In this document: in pieces, positions 62,518 through 64,000 of the stretch
Layout of the letters: each line of letters opens with the position of its first letter
Position numbering within the stretch: the first letter of the stretch is position 1
Assembly (NCBI RefSeq): GCF_036271055.1
Contig: NZ_DATBBJ010000099.1
Span: forward strand, 1-64,000
DNA length: 64,000 bases
Origin: Scandinavium sp036271055
GTDB taxonomy: Bacteria > Pseudomonadota > Gammaproteobacteria > Enterobacterales > Enterobacteriaceae
Direction of reading: 5' to 3'
Made by a program: the position numbers and the translations under genes
The notes under the pieces: model-generated
What the model saw: the letters and a program-made list of their open reading frames with translations, nothing else
What the model was told of the DNA's origin: nothing
The model's database searches: none

Positions 62518-62853
62518 ATGGTAAGCACTGTCGCGCTGTTTTGGGCTTTGTGCATCGTGTGTGTGGTGAATATGGCGCGCTACTTCTCATCATTGCGCGC
62601 CCTGCTGGTGGTGCTGCGTGGTTGCGATCCCTTACTCTATCAGTATGTGGATGGCGGAGGTTTTTTCACCTCCCACGGTCAGCCTGGCAAACAGGTGCGT
62701 CTGGTGTGGTATATCTACGCGCAGCGTTATCGCGATCATCATGATGATGAGTTTATTCGCCGCTGTGAGCGTGTTCGCCGTCAGTTTGTGTTAACCAGTG
62801 CGCTGTGTGGCCTGGTGATTATCAGCATGATTGCGTTGATGATTTGGCACTGA
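62518..62853 (+). CDS. uspB: Universal stress protein B UspB
   Basis: 111 residues, the E. coli length and nearly the same sequence. There are two membrane helices (about 1-22 and 88-109) with a charged loop between (YIYAQRYRDHHDDEF). It is an RpoS-dependent inner-membrane protein linked to ethanol tolerance in stationary phase. It converges with pitA. Confidence 0.96.
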   Translation: MVSTVALFWALCIVCVVNMARYFSSLRALLVVLRGCDPLLYQYVDGGGFFTSHGQPGKQVRLVWYIYAQRYRDHHDDEFIRRCERVRRQFVLTSALCGLVIISMIALMIWH

Positions 62854-62865
62854 GTTTCGACATAA

Positions 62866-62896
62866 AAAAACGGGTCAGTTTCCTGACCCGTTTTTG
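62866..62896. terminator. Bidirectional terminator between uspB and pitA
   Basis: AAAAACGGGTCAG (62866-62878) pairs with CTGACCCGTTTTT (62883-62895) around TTTC. Confidence 0.93.
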
Positions 62897-62920
62897 TCGT
62901 TTTCAGACGCTGACAGAGAC

Positions 62921-64000
62921 TCAGATAAGCTTCAGGCTCAGCCAATAGAGGCCGCCAGAAAGGAGAATCGCTGCAGGCAGGGTCAGAACCCATGCCATCA
63001 GAATGTTCGTCACGGTCTTGCGTTGCAGACCGCCACCGTCAACGATCATCGTACCCGCAACGGAGGACGACAGAACGTGGGTGGTTGAGACTGGCATCCC
63101 GGTATAACTCGCGAGTCCAATCGATACCGCAGCGGTCATCTGCGCGGACATGCCCTGTGCATAGGTCATGCCTTTCTTACCGATTTTCTCACCGATGGTG
63201 GTCGCCACACGACGCCAGCCAATCATCGTACCAATGCCCAGCGCCAGCGCGACAGCCATGATAATCCAGACCGGTGCGTACTCGATGGTGCTCAACATAT
63301 CGGTTTTGAGTTTTTTCAGCAGACGCTTGTCGTCATTGCTGACGTCAGGCAGCTTCGCCACTTTATCGGTGGTATCGGAAATGCACAGCATGACGCGACG
63401 CATCTGGCTGCGCTGATCGACGCTCAGCTTGTCGTAACTCTCAATGTTATCCAGCATGCCTTTCACGCGGTTCAGTGCGTTGATGGTATTTGCCGGATGA
63501 CAATGGAATTCAGCAGGCTGGGTCGCACCCGGCTCTGGCGATGGAATCAACGGTTCAGCGCTGGTTACTTTTTGCAGCAGGTCAGGATGCTGCTGGAAAT
63601 AGAGCTCAACGTTGTTAACCGCATCACGAGTACGGGTGATTTCGTAGCCAGAAGCGTTCATGTTGACCACAAAGCCCGCTGGTGCCACGCCAATCAGGAC
63701 CAGCATCACCAGACCAATGCCTTTCTGACCGTCATTCGCGCCGTGAGAAAACGCAACGCCAATAGCCGAAATGATCAGTGCGATACGTGTCCAGAAAGGC
63801 GGCTTTTTCTTACCGTCCATCTTTTCACGTTCCGCAGGCGTCATGTGGATACGAGCCCGTTTTTTGGTGTTGCTCCAGTAGCGACGCAGCAGGAAAATCA
63901 GGCCACCGGCAACAACCAGACCGACAATAGGCGAGACAATCAGTGAAGCGAAAATCCCAATCACTTTCGGGATATTCAGCGCGTCAACAACAGAGGTGCC
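62921..64000 (-). CDS. pitA: Low-affinity phosphate/metal transporter PitA (3' part)
   Basis: The C-terminal 359 codons are present; the 5' end lies beyond the window (E. coli PitA has 499 residues). It is an inorganic phosphate transporter family member with GANDGQKG-type signature SHGANDGQKGIG, a second Pit motif (TGMPVSTTHVLSSSVAGTM) and several membrane helices. It imports phosphate as metal-phosphate complexes with protons. The open frame reads in from base 64000 as GTSVVDALNIPK. Confidence 0.96.
   Translation of the reverse strand, partial: GTSVVDALNIPKVIGIFASLIVSPIVGLVVAGGLIFLLRRYWSNTKKRARIHMTPAEREKMDGKKKPPFWTRIALIISAIGVAFSHGANDGQKGIGLVMLVLIGVAPAGFVVNMNASGYEITRTRDAVNNVELYFQQHPDLLQKVTSAEPLIPSPEPGATQPAEFHCHPANTINALNRVKGMLDNIESYDKLSVDQRSQMRRVMLCISDTTDKVAKLPDVSNDDKRLLKKLKTDMLSTIEYAPVWIIMAVALALGIGTMIGWRRVATTIGEKIGKKGMTYAQGMSAQMTAAVSIGLASYTGMPVSTTHVLSSSVAGTMIVDGGGLQRKTVTNILMAWVLTLPAAILLSGGLYWLSLKLI

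Noticed and set aside
1..64000. CRISPR array, prophage or insertion sequence
   Set aside because: No regularly spaced repeat arrays, no cas, integrase, transposase or phage structural genes were seen. The repeats found are REP elements, the bcsR leader motif and one gene duplication.

Overview
The window is chromosomal DNA of an enteric bacterium of the Enterobacter / Lelliottia / Leclercia type. Nearly every core gene (dppABCDF, bcs, yhjK, dctA, yhjJ, kdgK, yhjH, yhjG, yhjE, yhjD, yhjC, treF, gor, rlmJ, prlC, rsmJ, uspA, uspB, pitA) can be recognised by protein sequence. They stand in the same relative order as around the E. coli dpp-bcs-gor-pit region. REP-type repeats lie in many intergenic gaps. 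I saw no transposase, integrase, prophage or CRISPR array. The genus is an inference from gene content.

Layout. Bases 1-857 hold a tRNA-Pro 3' remnant, a terminator, a REP pair and the long dppA leader with a GcvB-type CA-rich site. The dipeptide transporter operon dppABCDF fills 858-6556. Bases 7043-18547 hold a first cellulose operon, bcsO-Q-A-B-C-D-Z. A MazEF/ChpSB-type toxin-antitoxin pair (18713-19305) separates it from a second, E. coli-type cellulose locus. That locus consists of bcsEFG on the minus strand (19355-22798) diverging from bcsR-Q-A-B-Z-C on the plus strand (22998-33401). It is followed by the c-di-GMP phosphodiesterase gene pdeK/yhjK, dctA, yhjJ, kdgK, the flagellar phosphodiesterase pdeH/yhjH with a clear sigma-28 promoter, yhjG, yhjE, yhjD, a LysR regulator with a divergent SDR gene, and a GNAT acetyltransferase gene.

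Bases 48198-51597 hold a tandem duplication of a poorly described membrane protein gene (STY4199-like, HEPN-type N-terminal part). The second copy carries a stub of the neighbouring GNAT gene at the junction. The region from 51603 to 56400 holds treF, a beta-lactamase-fold serine hydrolase probably made as a lipoprotein, a small secreted charged protein and a frameshifted IprA/YaiV-like regulator. The end of the window is conserved housekeeping sequence: gor, rlmJ, prlC (with a sigma-32 promoter), rsmJ, uspA, uspB and the 3' part of pitA.

How the parts fit. Both BcsA proteins keep the catalytic GT2 residues and a PilZ c-di-GMP site, so two complete cellulose synthases, two phosphodiesterases and the c-di-GMP sensor BcsE sit within about 34 kb. 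The first operon has BcsD and proline-rich BcsO, associated with ordered cellulose export. The second has BcsEFG, associated with phosphoethanolamine-cellulose. The cell may therefore make two differently finished cellulose products. The most unusual signals are the paired STY4199-like genes, the tRNA-Pro remnant split by a three-hairpin insert, and the triple repeat with a short upstream ORF that leads into bcsR.
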